The notes: generated from the letters alone by a model not told the origin. 64,000 bases of DNA from Shimazuella alba (GCF_009831235.1 NZ_WUUL01000014.1:1-64000), one strand, 5' to 3'. Positions 35,600 through 43,855 are shown, counted from the first letter of the stretch. Numbers and translations are program-made.

Positions 35600-38026
35600 A
35601 TGTTAGTTTCTTATGAATGGTTATCCGAGTATGTTGATTTAGAAGGCATTTCACCAGAAGATATAGCTGAAGAGTTAAATCGCACAGGAATTGAAGTAGA
35701 AGTAATCTACACACGAGATGCAGGAGTTTCACGTGTCGTAGTAGGAAAAGTGTTGCAATGTATTCCACACCCAGAAGCAGATCGTTTAAATGTGTGTTCT
35801 GTCCATGTAGGGCTGGCTGTTCCACTACAAATCGTATGTGGAGCGAAAAACGTGGCAGCTGGTCAATTGGTTCCTGTCGCATTAGAAGGAGCTACCCTGC
35901 CTGGGGATATAAAAATAAAGCGAACCAAACTTCGTGGTGTAGAATCCAATGGTATGATTTGTTCAGCGAAAGAATTAGGTTTGCCTGATAAAGTTTTGAT
36001 GAAAGAACAACAAGAAGGTATCTTAGTTCTTGGAAAAGATGCAAGAATTGGGCAAGACATCAAACAATATTTAGGAATGAATGATCAAGCGATCGAATTA
36101 CAGCTGACACCTAACCGTTCAGATTGTTTAAGTATGTTTGGTGTTGCTTATGAGATTTCAGCTATTTTTAATCGAGAACTGCGCTTGCCAGAAGTAGAAG
36201 TGGAAGAATCACCAGAGCAATTGATGCCACTTTCTATCTCACTACAAAATGAAGAGGATTGTCCAATATACGCTGCCCAAGTTATTCATGATTTGCGGAT
36301 TGGCCCATCCCCGCAATGGATGCAAAATAGACTGATCACCGCAGGTATACGACCCATCAACAACATTGTTGATATTACCAACTATGTTATGGTAGAGACA
36401 GGACAACCGCTACATGCTTTTGATTATGAGCAAGTACGTGGTGGACAGATCGTAGTACGCAGAGCGGTAGAAGGGGAACAATTGGTAACATTGGATGGTG
36501 TTACTCGCACATTAGATGATGAAACACTGATCATTACAGATGGTCAAGAAATTCTTGGTCTTGCAGGTATTATGGGAGGAGAATCAAGTGAAGTAAAACC
36601 AGTTACTACGACGATTTTACTTGAATCAGCTTATTTTGATCCTCATAAAATTCGTAGTTCCTCTCGTAAACTTGGAGTACGTTCAGAAGCAAATCATCGT
36701 TTTGAACGTGGTGTCAACCCTGAGCGTGTACAACCAGCCCTCGCACGAGCTGTACAATTGTTGCGTGAGCTAGCTTATGGAGAAGTAGCATCTGAAGTGG
36801 TAGTGGCAGGTTTGGAAGAAGTAGAAGATATTGAAGTTACCCTGCGTCACGATCGCCTGACAACCGTAATGGGTATTGAGTTAGAAGAAGCAGAGGTGCT
36901 CTCTATTTTTGAACGGCTTCAATTTCCGGTAACGGTTGAAGAAGGAGTTTATCGTGTAAAAGCACCTGTTCGTCGCCCGGATATTAATATAGAAGTGGAC
37001 CTAATTGAAGAAGTGGCCCGTTTGTATGGATACGATCGGATTCCGACATCTCTACCATGGGGGCAGCAGCAACCAGGTGGTAGAACCGAGTGGCAAGAGA
37101 ACAGAAGAACGATACGTCATACCTTGCGTGATTTAGGTTTAAATGAGGTTATCACCTATAGTCTTACTTCTGAGTCATTAGAAGGAGAAATTACGTATCC
37201 GTTGACTGTTCCTCATATTCCGATTCCGATTGCAATGCCAATGAGCAATGAACATGCTATTTTGCGCACCAATTTATTACCTCAGTTGGTACAAGTAGCA
37301 GCCCATAATCGCAATCATGGGGTTCCGGATATTTCTATCTATGAACTTTCGAAAGTGTATCTAGCAAGCGATGTCAATCAACACACTCTCCCAGAAGAAA
37401 GGTTTCAACTTGCGTTTCTGTTAACAGGTGACTATCATCCTTCTAGTTGGATACAAGCTCCTCAAAAAGGTGGAGATTTCTTTACGGCAAAAGGGTTACT
37501 CACAGCTTTATTAGAACGTTTGTGTATCACTGGCATGGAATATGAAGCTATTTCGATCGATGGTTTTCATCCAGGACGAACCGCATTATTAAAGTATGAT
37601 AAGCATGTGATAGGCGTACTTGGACAGCTGCATCCATCGTTGAGTAAAAAATATGATTTAGATGATACAGTTGTCTGCCAGCTAGATTTGGAAAACTTGC
37701 TACAGTTGAGCAGCAAAGATGATTTGATTTATCAACCAATCCCACGTTATCCAGGAATAACTCGTGATCTGGCGTTGATCATCGATGAATCTCTTCCAGT
37801 AAGTCAAATCGAGGCAGGGATTCGAGCAGTCACTGGAGAATTACTCAAAAAGGTAACTTTATTTGACGTGTTTACTGGGGAGCAAATCGGAACTGGTAAG
37901 AAGAGCATTGCCTTCAATCTCGTCTATCGTTCAGACGATCGCACCTTAACGGATGAGGAAGTACAGAGCGTACATGATGGAGCAGTAGCCTTTCTCGTGG
38001 ATACATTCAAGGCAAAATTGAGATAA
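35600..38026 (+). CDS. pheT: Phenylalanyl-tRNA synthetase, beta subunit
   Basis: This 808-residue subunit carries the tRNA-binding EMAP-II-like domain (residues about 40-150), B3/B4 editing domains, B5, the core class II-like fold and the C-terminal ferredoxin-fold anticodon-binding domain (PRYPGITRDLALIIDES onwards). It edits mischarged Tyr-tRNA-Phe and binds tRNA. A AAGGAGG site precedes the ATG. It is cotranscribed with pheS under the T-box. Confidence 0.96.
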   Translation: MLVSYEWLSEYVDLEGISPEDIAEELNRTGIEVEVIYTRDAGVSRVVVGKVLQCIPHPEADRLNVCSVHVGLAVPLQIVCGAKNVAAGQLVPVALEGATLPGDIKIKRTKLRGVESNGMICSAKELGLPDKVLMKEQQEGILVLGKDARIGQDIKQYLGMNDQAIELQLTPNRSDCLSMFGVAYEISAIFNRELRLPEVEVEESPEQLMPLSISLQNEEDCPIYAAQVIHDLRIGPSPQWMQNRLITAGIRPINNIVDITNYVMVETGQPLHAFDYEQVRGGQIVVRRAVEGEQLVTLDGVTRTLDDETLIITDGQEILGLAGIMGGESSEVKPVTTTILLESAYFDPHKIRSSSRKLGVRSEANHRFERGVNPERVQPALARAVQLLRELAYGEVASEVVVAGLEEVEDIEVTLRHDRLTTVMGIELEEAEVLSIFERLQFPVTVEEGVYRVKAPVRRPDINIEVDLIEEVARLYGYDRIPTSLPWGQQQPGGRTEWQENRRTIRHTLRDLGLNEVITYSLTSESLEGEITYPLTVPHIPIPIAMPMSNEHAILRTNLLPQLVQVAAHNRNHGVPDISIYELSKVYLASDVNQHTLPEERFQLAFLLTGDYHPSSWIQAPQKGGDFFTAKGLLTALLERLCITGMEYEAISIDGFHPGRTALLKYDKHVIGVLGQLHPSLSKKYDLDDTVVCQLDLENLLQLSSKDDLIYQPIPRYPGITRDLALIIDESLPVSQIEAGIRAVTGELLKKVTLFDVFTGEQIGTGKKSIAFNLVYRSDDRTLTDEEVQSVHDGAVAFLVDTFKAKLR

Positions 38027-38039
38027 CAATGGTGGTTTT

Positions 38040-38291
38040 ATGAGCAAAAACAAAATGTCTGTCGAAATATATGGTCAATCCTACCCGATAGTCAGCAAAG
38101 CTAACCCAGCACATATGCGTGAGGTGGCTAGTCTTGTGGATCACAAGATGCGTGAACTTGCGGAGATGAACCCACGTCTAGACACCACCAAATTAGCTGT
38201 ATTATCTGCCTGTAACATAGCTGATGAATTTTTGCGACTGAAACAAGAGTTTGATGAGTTAATGCACTTAGTGGAAGATGAAACAATTTAA
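38040..38291 (+). CDS. zapA: Cell division protein ZapA
   Basis: The 83-residue product has the ZapA fold: an N-terminal segment (KMSVEIYGQSYPIV) and a helical coiled coil with YxxREVASLVDxKMRE-like spacing. It bundles FtsZ filaments. It is 13 nt after pheT, as in many Bacillales, and a terminator follows. Confidence 0.92.
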   Translation: MSKNKMSVEIYGQSYPIVSKANPAHMREVASLVDHKMRELAEMNPRLDTTKLAVLSACNIADEFLRLKQEFDELMHLVEDETI

Positions 38292-38315
38292 GCACCCAAT
38301 CGGGTGCTTTTCCTT
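38289..38315 (+). terminator. Terminator of pheST-zapA
   Basis: AAGCACCC / GGGTGCTT, 4-nt loop, then TTCCTTT. It overlaps the zapA stop. Confidence 0.85.
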
Positions 38316-38347
38316 TATTTTAAGCGGGAGTATAGAGGTTATCATTT

Positions 38348-38683
38348 TTAGCATTTGAAGCTGGGGATACCTGATTTTAATTCCATAATCTCTTTTGCTG
38401 TTAATTCCGTAATCTCTGCAATAAATGGAATATCCATCCCCTTCCACAACAAAGCTTTTGCAACTTTTTGTTTTACTTCTCGTTTCCCTTCTTCAAACCC
38501 TTTTTCAAATCCTTCTTTAAATCCCTTTTCATAACCTTTTTTCTTCATTTCTTCAACAGCTGCCAATAGAGAAGCTCTATCATGGAGAGATTTTTGTTGC
38601 ATCTCATAGATTCGACGTGCTTCTTTTTCATGTTTCATTAAATTAGATATGGTCAATGGTTTTTTGGAATTAAATATATCCAT
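38348..38683 (-). pseudogene. Truncated tail of an Rpn-family protein
   Basis: The 111-residue frame aligns with the C-terminal third of the adjacent gene: EARRIYEMQQKSLHDRASLLAA (versus EARRLYEMRQKALHDEASMLAG), a charged repeat (KGFKEGFEKGFEEG) and the end WKGMDIPFIAEITELTAKEI. It lacks the nuclease domain and starts 9 nt after the stop of the intact copy. It is likely the leftover of a tandem duplication, though translation as a separate small protein is possible. Confidence 0.65.
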
Positions 38684-38692
38684 ATTATCTCG

Positions 38693-39694
38693 CTACTCAT
38701 CAAGGATGTGTGCTAAACCAGTTTTTATTTCGATAATCTCATCTTCAGTCAATTTCGTAATCTCCGATATGAACTGGATATCCATACCTTTCTGCAACAA
38801 GGCTTTTGCGACCTTTTTTGTTCCTTTTGTTTCTCCCTTTTCTAACCCTTCTTGCAATCCTTCTTTATGTCCTTCCTTACGTCCTTCTTCTCGACCTTCT
38901 TCTCGACCTTCTTCTCGACCTTCTTCTCGACCTTCTTCTCGACCTTCTTCTCGACCTTCTTCTCGGCCTTTTTTCTCAGCCTCTTCCCTAGCACCTGCCA
39001 GCATGGAAGCTTCGTCATGAAGAGCTTTTTGCCGCATCTCATACAATCTACGTGCTTCTTTATCTTGACTAAGAAATTCTAATGCCGTCATTGCTTTGCC
39101 AAGTTTGGCGTCGTGCATTTTTAACACCTCCCAAATCTGCTTGTTTTCACTTTTTAGAAAGAGCAGCCAATTGAGTAGTCCACCTTTAGTTGGAATTTCA
39201 GTGGTGTCTATTTTCGAGAGTTCTAAAAAATGTATTTCTATATCATCAGATAGTGTAATACCAGTATGATCTTCGTATAAATGAAAAGTACTATGATAAC
39301 GATCATTTGGTAAAAAGGGAAAGTCGAGGATATTGATAGTTATACATTTTTTTAACTGTTTATATGGATTTCCTTCTTCGAGCTGCTCAGCATATTGCTT
39401 GCTCCAGTAATACAAAGTCCGTTTTTCGTTATCATAACGATTAAAGAGCTGCATCTCTACGTTTACGATGGAACCATCAACCGTTTTGGCTTTGATATCA
39501 AAAATGGATTGTTTATCTCGTGGTGAATCTTTGTCAGTATATGGATTAAGTAAAATAATTTCTGTAAGTGCAGGTTCACCAGCTTCTAGCAATGTGCGAT
39601 TTAGGAAAGCCAATAAAATATCTTTGTTTTCTTCACTGCCGAAGATACGTTTAAAAACAAAATCATTTTTTGGATCAAGTAACTCGTTAATCAA
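38693..39694 (-). CDS. Rpn-family recombination-promoting nuclease / PD-(D/E)XK transposase-like
   Basis: The 333-residue protein has the Rpn/PDDEXK_2 start (LLDPKNDFVFKRIFGSEENKDILLAFLN), a likely catalytic segment (SIFDIKAKTVDGSIVNVEMQL, with D...E-x-Q order) and a long charged linker of EEGR repeats before a conserved C-terminal helix. Family members are DNA endonucleases that raise recombination. The start is TTG 39694 with GAGGGG upstream. The EEGR block comes from seven 12-bp tandem repeats. A truncated copy of its tail follows. Confidence 0.87.
   Translation of the reverse strand: MINELLDPKNDFVFKRIFGSEENKDILLAFLNRTLLEAGEPALTEIILLNPYTDKDSPRDKQSIFDIKAKTVDGSIVNVEMQLFNRYDNEKRTLYYWSKQYAEQLEEGNPYKQLKKCITINILDFPFLPNDRYHSTFHLYEDHTGITLSDDIEIHFLELSKIDTTEIPTKGGLLNWLLFLKSENKQIWEVLKMHDAKLGKAMTALEFLSQDKEARRLYEMRQKALHDEASMLAGAREEAEKKGREEGREEGREEGREEGREEGREEGREEGRKEGHKEGLQEGLEKGETKGTKKVAKALLQKGMDIQFISEITKLTEDEIIEIKTGLAHILDE
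38883..38966. repeat. 12-bp tandem repeat in the Rpn gene (7 units)
   Basis: The unit CCTTCTTCTCGA occurs seven times in a row (the last ends in GG). It encodes EEGR on the minus strand, and slippage would change copy number without changing the frame. Confidence 0.95.
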
Positions 39695-39863
39695 TTAAAT
39701 CAACCCCTCGACCTGTTATTAGTATATCACGAACATCGTAGTTGTTTACCATCGTATGTGTGTTCTGTTTTGTAATAATAAGTGGTTAATTTTGAAAAAA
39801 CAAGCTTTTTTTGATGAATTTCCTTGTATCCTTTTCAAATTAGTAATGAATAGGAGTTTCAGA

Positions 39864-40628
39864 ATGAGGAATAATACTGTTAAACTTCAACCTAGAGAAA
39901 GGTTGTGCATTTCGTTGAGACAAAAATGGGTTGTGGTAACCCTTCTATTCCTCTTTTTAACCCCGTTTTTCTTAGGAGATCAAGTCGTAGAAGCAAAACC
40001 ATTTGGCAAAACAACACTTCGTTATGGTGCAAGAGGTGGAGATGTATATGAACTGCAAGGTAGATTGAAATACCTTGGCTATTATGATGGGAAAATAGAT
40101 GGTTCATTTGGTTCCAAAACCAAAAATGCTGTGACTTGGTTTCAATGGAAATTTGGTTTAAAGTCGGATGGATTAGTTGGTGGAAAGACAAAACTAAAAC
40201 TATGGCAAGCGACAAAGGCATGGAAACCAAGTGGTGGTGCAACTTCTAAGCCAGTACAGTCTTCAAGTGGCTTTTCCTCGCAAGATCTCAAATTGCTCGC
40301 ACAAGCAGTTTATGGCGAAGCAAGAGGAGAGCCATATACAGGTCAAGTAGCAGTTGCAGCCGTCATCCTCAATCGTTTAGATGACCCCAATTTTCCAAAA
40401 ACGGTATCAGGTATTCTCTTTGAGCCATTAGCTTTTACGGCGGTCGCAGATGGGCAGATCTGGCTCACCCCAAATGAAACAGCAAAGAAAGCAGTCCAGG
40501 ATGCGATAAATGGGTGGGACCCTTCAAGCGGAGCTACTTACTATTTTAATCCAGCTACAGCGACTTCCAAGTGGATATGGAGTAGACCACAGATCAAGCG
40601 AATTGGAAAACATATCTTTTGTAAGTAA
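39864..40628 (+). CDS. sleB: Cell wall hydrolase, SleB-type (spore cortex-lytic)
   Basis: This is a lytic transglycosylase-like enzyme acting on spore cortex. The 254-residue product has a membrane/signal segment (VVTLLFLFLTPFFLGD), a peptidoglycan-binding domain (LRYGARGGDVYELQGRLKYLG...) and a Hydrolase_2 domain with the catalytic-Glu motif VYGEARGEPYTGQVAVAAVILNR. ATG 39864 lies 7 nt after AGGAG; the frame from 39756 is upstream extension only. In Bacillus sleB is usually followed by ypeB, whose product SleB needs; here no ypeB follows. Confidence 0.88.
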   Translation: MRNNTVKLQPRERLCISLRQKWVVVTLLFLFLTPFFLGDQVVEAKPFGKTTLRYGARGGDVYELQGRLKYLGYYDGKIDGSFGSKTKNAVTWFQWKFGLKSDGLVGGKTKLKLWQATKAWKPSGGATSKPVQSSSGFSSQDLKLLAQAVYGEARGEPYTGQVAVAAVILNRLDDPNFPKTVSGILFEPLAFTAVADGQIWLTPNETAKKAVQDAINGWDPSSGATYYFNPATATSKWIWSRPQIKRIGKHIFCK

Positions 40629-40655
40629 AACCATATTTTTGCTGGTTTTACTTTC
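40623..40655 (+). terminator. Terminator of sleB
   Basis: GTAAAACCA / TGGTTTTAC with a 9-nt loop, followed by TTTCTTT. Confidence 0.75.
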
Positions 40656-40719
40656 TTTCGTTTAGCAACTTTCAGGATATGTCAATCCGCAAATGTTGAT
40701 CTTAGTGTGTTAATTAGCA

Positions 40720-40748
40720 GTGGGTTACTGGAACATCCAGTAACCCAC
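40720..40748 (-). other. Hairpin 3' of unit G
   Basis: Perfect 12-bp arms GTGGGTTACTGG / CCAGTAACCCAC with a 5-nt loop, 20 nt after the stop of the minus-strand gene. There is no U-tract. Its homologue after the G' relic (42322-42347) carries compensatory changes. Confidence 0.85.
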
Positions 40749-40768
40749 TTTTCGCTGATTTTTCTTTT

Positions 40769-41170
40769 TTACAGCTTGTTCTGCTTTTCAAATGCCTTTG
40801 CAGCTCGTTCGAGCGTTGCATCATCATCGTTGGCATGGTCTTCCAGCCACTTAGCAAAAGCGTTACTCAGTGTAACATAGGCTGCAAGCTTTGTCCTATC
40901 AACACCAGACTTTGCAGCAAGCTTAGGGACATCCTTCAGTGCTTGTGCCCACGCACTGCGGGCATCCTTCAGGTCTTGTGAAATAGATCCGCTTCCCTTA
41001 GGACCAAAGGGGTTAAAAACCTTCAGCATATTAAGCGGACCACTCTTGGAACCCTGAAGCGCTTCCTTGAGTCCTGTCTTAGAAGTCCCATGTTCACTGT
41101 CCAGCTGCTCAAGCTTTGCCTGAACCTTTGCAGCAACCCGACTACGGATCTGCTCAGCCTTTGCACCCAT
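40769..41170 (-). CDS. Small orphan gene (unit G), paralogue of a relic at 42.4 kb
   Basis: The product is 133 residues, basic-acidic and almost all helix (MGAKAEQIRSRVAAKVQAKLEQ..., ending KWLEDHANDDDATLERAAKAFEK). No signal peptide or known motif. Lysines are mostly AAG, and G/C at third positions is higher than in the neighbours. ATG 41170 follows GGAG by 7 nt. A weak promoter (TTGCTA, 17 nt, TATTAG) lies at about 41215-41245. The DNA for RxxAKVxAK, the KTGLKEA region and KWLxDHA recurs in the relic 42370-42564, which proves that this is a gene family. Confidence 0.7.
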   Translation of the reverse strand: MGAKAEQIRSRVAAKVQAKLEQLDSEHGTSKTGLKEALQGSKSGPLNMLKVFNPFGPKGSGSISQDLKDARSAWAQALKDVPKLAAKSGVDRTKLAAYVTLSNAFAKWLEDHANDDDATLERAAKAFEKQNKL

Positions 41171-41272
41171 TTTTTACTCCATTTACTATAGTGGATGGGT
41201 TGTATGAGTTTCATACTAATAATATTGTAAACATATTTTAGCAAAGCAGTAAAGTAAGTTATTCTATTGTAG

Positions 41273-41440
41273 TTGAACAAAAAAAGAACCGAACCTGAAA
41301 ACATTTTCGTTTCATTGCAATTGGGGGATCTTGGTGCTTTCCTTGGCAACATCAAGGAGATTGAGAAGGTGATTTCCAAGCTTCGTCGGAATCAGTACAC
41401 CCAGTTGCACACGGCTATGGGTATTTTGCAGGCAAGCTAA
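41273..41440 (+). CDS. Possible small orphan gene (unit H), start unclear
   Basis: After an in-frame TAG (41270), TTG 41273 opens a frame ending at TAA 41438: MNKKRTEPENIF..., then LGDLGAFLGNIKEIEKVISK..., ending TAMGILQAS, about 55 residues. The 3' two-thirds has AAG/GAG codon bias typical of the small-gene set, and the 5' part looks native. There is no good ribosome site, so it may be a truncated gene. A weak hairpin (AGAATTCC / GGAGTTCT) follows at about 41476-41497. It is divergent from unit G. Confidence 0.4.
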   Translation: MNKKRTEPENIFVSLQLGDLGAFLGNIKEIEKVISKLRRNQYTQLHTAMGILQAS

Positions 41441-41706
41441 TTCGATAAATTTACCTAGGAAGTTTTTTCGGACGGAGAATTCCAAAAACGGAGTTCTAAG
41501 CGATTAAAATGTATCCTATTTTATATAAGTCGAAGTTGTTATTCGGAATTGAAGCTTCATATACTTTCAAACGTAGAATATTATTTCTATGTCTTTTTAA
41601 ATTTAATTTGTTTCCATGATAACTGACTTGTACCAATTTACAGTATATTATAAAATAAAATATAGAGGGTAGAACAACTTTACCCCAAAACGAAAGGTAA
41701 GACCAC

Positions 41707-42135
41707 ATGCCTAAGAAGGATCAGGAGTTCGCTCAGTACGCTCACACATGGCCAGAGGCTATCCGTGTCATTCTCGCTGAAAAGGAACGGAATGCCCTTG
41801 CTGCGGTGGAGCAGTACAAGGAAGAGCTCGATGAGATCTGGAAGGATTCCAAGCAGGATCATCCGCTGCTTCGCCGGTTCCAGAAGGACGCACGGGGACG
41901 TCGGCAAGCTGCCATGGCAGCAGCCAAGGCAAAGGCCAAAGAGGAAAAGCCCAAGGCGCTCAAGGCTAAGTGGCTGGCACTTGCTGGAGCCCTCTCTCTC
42001 TATGACGAGGTAGCGAATTCCATCATGGATCTCGCCGCGTATTTCGCAAAGGGAAAGCGCAGCAAGGAACCGACCTCTCAAGTTGAGATCGAGCTGCGCA
42101 GGAGGATCGAGTCCTACAGGTGGTTTAATCTCTGA
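41707..42135 (+). CDS. Small orphan gene of foreign composition (unit I)
   Basis: The product is 142 residues, Lys/Ala/Glu-rich (VEQYKEELDEIWKDSKQDHP; RRQAAMAAAKAKAKEEKPKA), probably a long helical protein followed by a short hydrophobic stretch (WLALAGALSLYDEVANSIMDL). No family is recognised. A promoter match TTTACA, 18 nt, TATAGA lies at about 41638-41667, and GAAAGG precedes ATG 41707. Codons are strongly G/C-ending. A small hairpin follows the stop. Confidence 0.7.
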   Translation: MPKKDQEFAQYAHTWPEAIRVILAEKERNALAAVEQYKEELDEIWKDSKQDHPLLRRFQKDARGRRQAAMAAAKAKAKEEKPKALKAKWLALAGALSLYDEVANSIMDLAAYFAKGKRSKEPTSQVEIELRRRIESYRWFNL

Positions 42136-42150
42136 TTGTGGTAAGTAAAA

Positions 42151-42170
42151 TCCCCATTATTTCATGGGGA
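42151..42170 (+). other. Hairpin 3' of unit I
   Basis: TCCCCAT / ATGGGGA with a 6-nt loop, 15 nt after the stop. It is short compared with the other units. Confidence 0.6.
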
Positions 42171-42260
42171 TGTGCAAGTCTCTCTGTTACTCTAGCATAC
42201 TTGGAGGCATACAACTTACATCGCTGAATTTTTTGTCTAACTTTTGTTGAGGCTTGACAA

Positions 42261-42297
42261 CGGGGTGGCGTATCCAATCTTGGGATATGCCACCCCG
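42261..42297 (+). other. Solitary hairpin without a gene
   Basis: CGGGGTGGC-G-TATCC pairs with GGATA-T-GCCACCCCG (15 bp including one G-U). It looks like a unit hairpin, but the 90 bases before it hold no ORF longer than a few codons (there is a GGAGG at 42211). It is likely the remains of a unit whose gene was lost. Confidence 0.6.
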
Positions 42298-42321
42298 CCA
42301 ACATTTTTATAAATACATGAC

Positions 42322-42347
42322 GGGCTACTGAATATATTCAGTAGCCC
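42322..42347 (-). other. Hairpin 3' of the G' relic
   Basis: A perfect palindrome with arms GGGCTACTGAATA / TATTCAGTAGCCC. Aligned with the unit G hairpin (GGGTTACTGG / CCAGTAACCC), two pairs differ on both sides (T-A to C-G and G-C to A-T), so pairing is kept while sequence changed. Confidence 0.75.
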
Positions 42348-42369
42348 ATTTAGTAGTTTTTATTCTTGT

Positions 42370-42564
42370 TTAGAGGCTTTGAAAGCCTTTACATGCCTTT
42401 CGAGCTTTTGCATGGTCTTTCAGCCACTTAGTAAAGCAGCGCAGTGGACTCCGAGCCTTGGATGCTTTATTCAGCCCAATCTTTGAACTAACATGTGTTC
42501 CATGCTTTGCCAGAACCTTATCAGCAAGGCGCTTTGGGATCTGAATCTCTTTAAGATCTCCAAT
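42370..42564 (-). pseudogene. Truncated paralogue of unit G (G')
   Basis: An open minus-strand frame without a start codon (in-frame TGA just upstream) reads IGDLKEIQIPKRLADKV, LAKHGTHVSSKIGLNKA, then jumps to SPLRCFTKWLKDHAKAR and ends CKGFQSL. It matches unit G (IRSRVAAKVQAK, GTSKTGLKEA, FAKWLEDHA) but lacks about 60 central residues and the start. The stop-to-hairpin distance (22 nt) is as in unit G (20 nt). Confidence 0.7.
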
Positions 42565-42767
42565 AGAAGGATTTCATAATATTCACAAAAAGATAGTAAG
42601 CTATTTGATCAGGATAGTAAACCGCATCTGGTTATATAAAAACATCGTTTTTTAACACTATTCATTTATTCGAATAATTTTTCTTGAATAATTCTTGTTA
42701 TCTTGTACAATAAAAGAAAGTGAGGAGAAAAAAAGAAATCCTCATCCCCTTCTTTGAGAGGAATGGC

Positions 42768-43352
42768 ATGTCCGATAACCTTCTTGAGCAGTTGGAAAAT
42801 GGTGCGAAGAATAAGAGGAAGGATATTCCTTTTATTCTGGATCTTGTGAAGAAGTATAAGGCAGAAGAGAAGGAACGTGGATCGGGCCCCAATCTGACAA
42901 GGTCTGAAACCAAGGGTCAGATCGATGGATTTGTGGCAAGTGTGGCATATCTCGCTACAATCTACCAGAATCTTCATGACACCTATATGGCCAATCACCG
43001 TACTCATGAGATTGCGGTGGTTCAGCTTCGGGAGGAAGTCAAGTCCAATAGTGATATTCGTAACACTGCTGGTCGAGTAGAGTTGAAGCATAAGTGCGGG
43101 GAGCTTGGTGCACAGTCAGAGGCACTGGTTTTTGCTCAGCGCGTGCTTAGCACATCCTATAAGGATCTTGATTTCGTGATCGACCAGATTAATCGAGTAC
43201 TTCCTCGTAACCACCAGCCCAATCCTGTCTCTAGGGTGAAGTTGAAGCGACCTCCGTTCGCTTCTAGGACTCCCAAGCCGCCGAGTCTGGGTGCTCAGAT
43301 TACAAAGCAGATGACGGCTGCTGCTATTTCAAGGTATTTTAAGAAGTCGTAA
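42768..43352 (+). CDS. Orphan gene (unit J), 194 residues
   Basis: The product (MSDNLLEQLENGAKNKRKDI...) is basic, mostly helical, with a low-complexity Pro/Lys/Arg tail (KLKRPPFASRTPKPPS) and no signal or known motif. ATG 42768 has GAGAGGA upstream; the frame from 42720 starts at the transcript start. The promoter TTGAAT, 16 nt, TACAAT is at about 42684-42711. AAG/GAG codons prevail, but many third positions are T, so the composition is intermediate. It is the largest of the set. A long hairpin follows. Confidence 0.68.
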   Translation: MSDNLLEQLENGAKNKRKDIPFILDLVKKYKAEEKERGSGPNLTRSETKGQIDGFVASVAYLATIYQNLHDTYMANHRTHEIAVVQLREEVKSNSDIRNTAGRVELKHKCGELGAQSEALVFAQRVLSTSYKDLDFVIDQINRVLPRNHQPNPVSRVKLKRPPFASRTPKPPSLGAQITKQMTAAAISRYFKKS

Positions 43353-43379
43353 GTTCTCACCTGAATTTTAGGTGGTAGG

Positions 43380-43419
43380 GCGAGGCATCTTTTTCCATTA
43401 AAGGAAAGAGATGCCTCGC
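43380..43419 (+). other. Hairpin 3' of unit J
   Basis: GCGAGGCATCT-TTTCC / GGAAA-AGATGCCTCGC arms of about 17 bases with a 6-nt loop, then AGTCGTTATTT. There is no U-tract. Confidence 0.8.
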
Positions 43420-43428
43420 AGTCGTTAT

Positions 43429-43758
43429 TTATGCTTTCGATCTCGTAGTCGGAGCAAAAATATCGATGATCCCAATAATAAGCGAAGCAATTAACGCTGA
43501 AAATATACCAATACGAAACCCAGGAACCAAAAACTGAATCAAATACAAAACAGCAGCGCTAACTAAAAAGCCAACCACACCCCTGCCATACGGGGTTATT
43601 TTATTGCCTGTAAAGGATTCGATTAACCAGCCAACTACCATGATCGCGAGTGCTGCGAGTATAGCAGATCCAAATCCAGCTATCGAAAAGCCAGGAACCA
43701 AAAAGGCAACTACCATCAAAACGATAACAGAAACGATAAAGCGAATGATGTGACGCAA
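43429..43758 (-). CDS. Four-helix membrane protein, YvlD / phage holin 4-like
   Basis: The 109-residue product has two similar halves, each with a VPGF motif (VAFLVPGFSIAGFG and QFLVPGFRIGIFS) and two transmembrane helices. This is the phage_holin_4_2/YvlD superfamily, small membrane proteins often linked to envelope stress, not to phage lysis. It is divergent from mutS2. The function is not established. Confidence 0.78.
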   Translation of the reverse strand: MRHIIRFIVSVIVLMVVAFLVPGFSIAGFGSAILAALAIMVVGWLIESFTGNKITPYGRGVVGFLVSAAVLYLIQFLVPGFRIGIFSALIASLIIGIIDIFAPTTRSKA

Positions 43759-43855
43759 TTTATCCCACCTCCTAGGTATAGTCTGTATCCTTTGCCGTTT
43801 TTTACTCGTGTTAGTGGTATAATAAAAATGTTTGCAGGCACGGAGGTGTTACATA

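Noticed and set aside
38883-38966. Regular short repeats considered as a CRISPR array
   Set aside because: Units are 12 bp, contiguous, in frame and without spacers; they encode EEGR in the Rpn gene.
38806-39082. Plus-strand leucine/phenylalanine-rich ORFs opposite the Rpn gene
   Set aside because: They are shadows of the 12-bp repeat; no ribosome sites or start context.
43429-43758. Calling the holin-like gene a phage lysis gene
   Set aside because: The two-half VPGF arrangement is the chromosomal YvlD-type family and there is no phage context.
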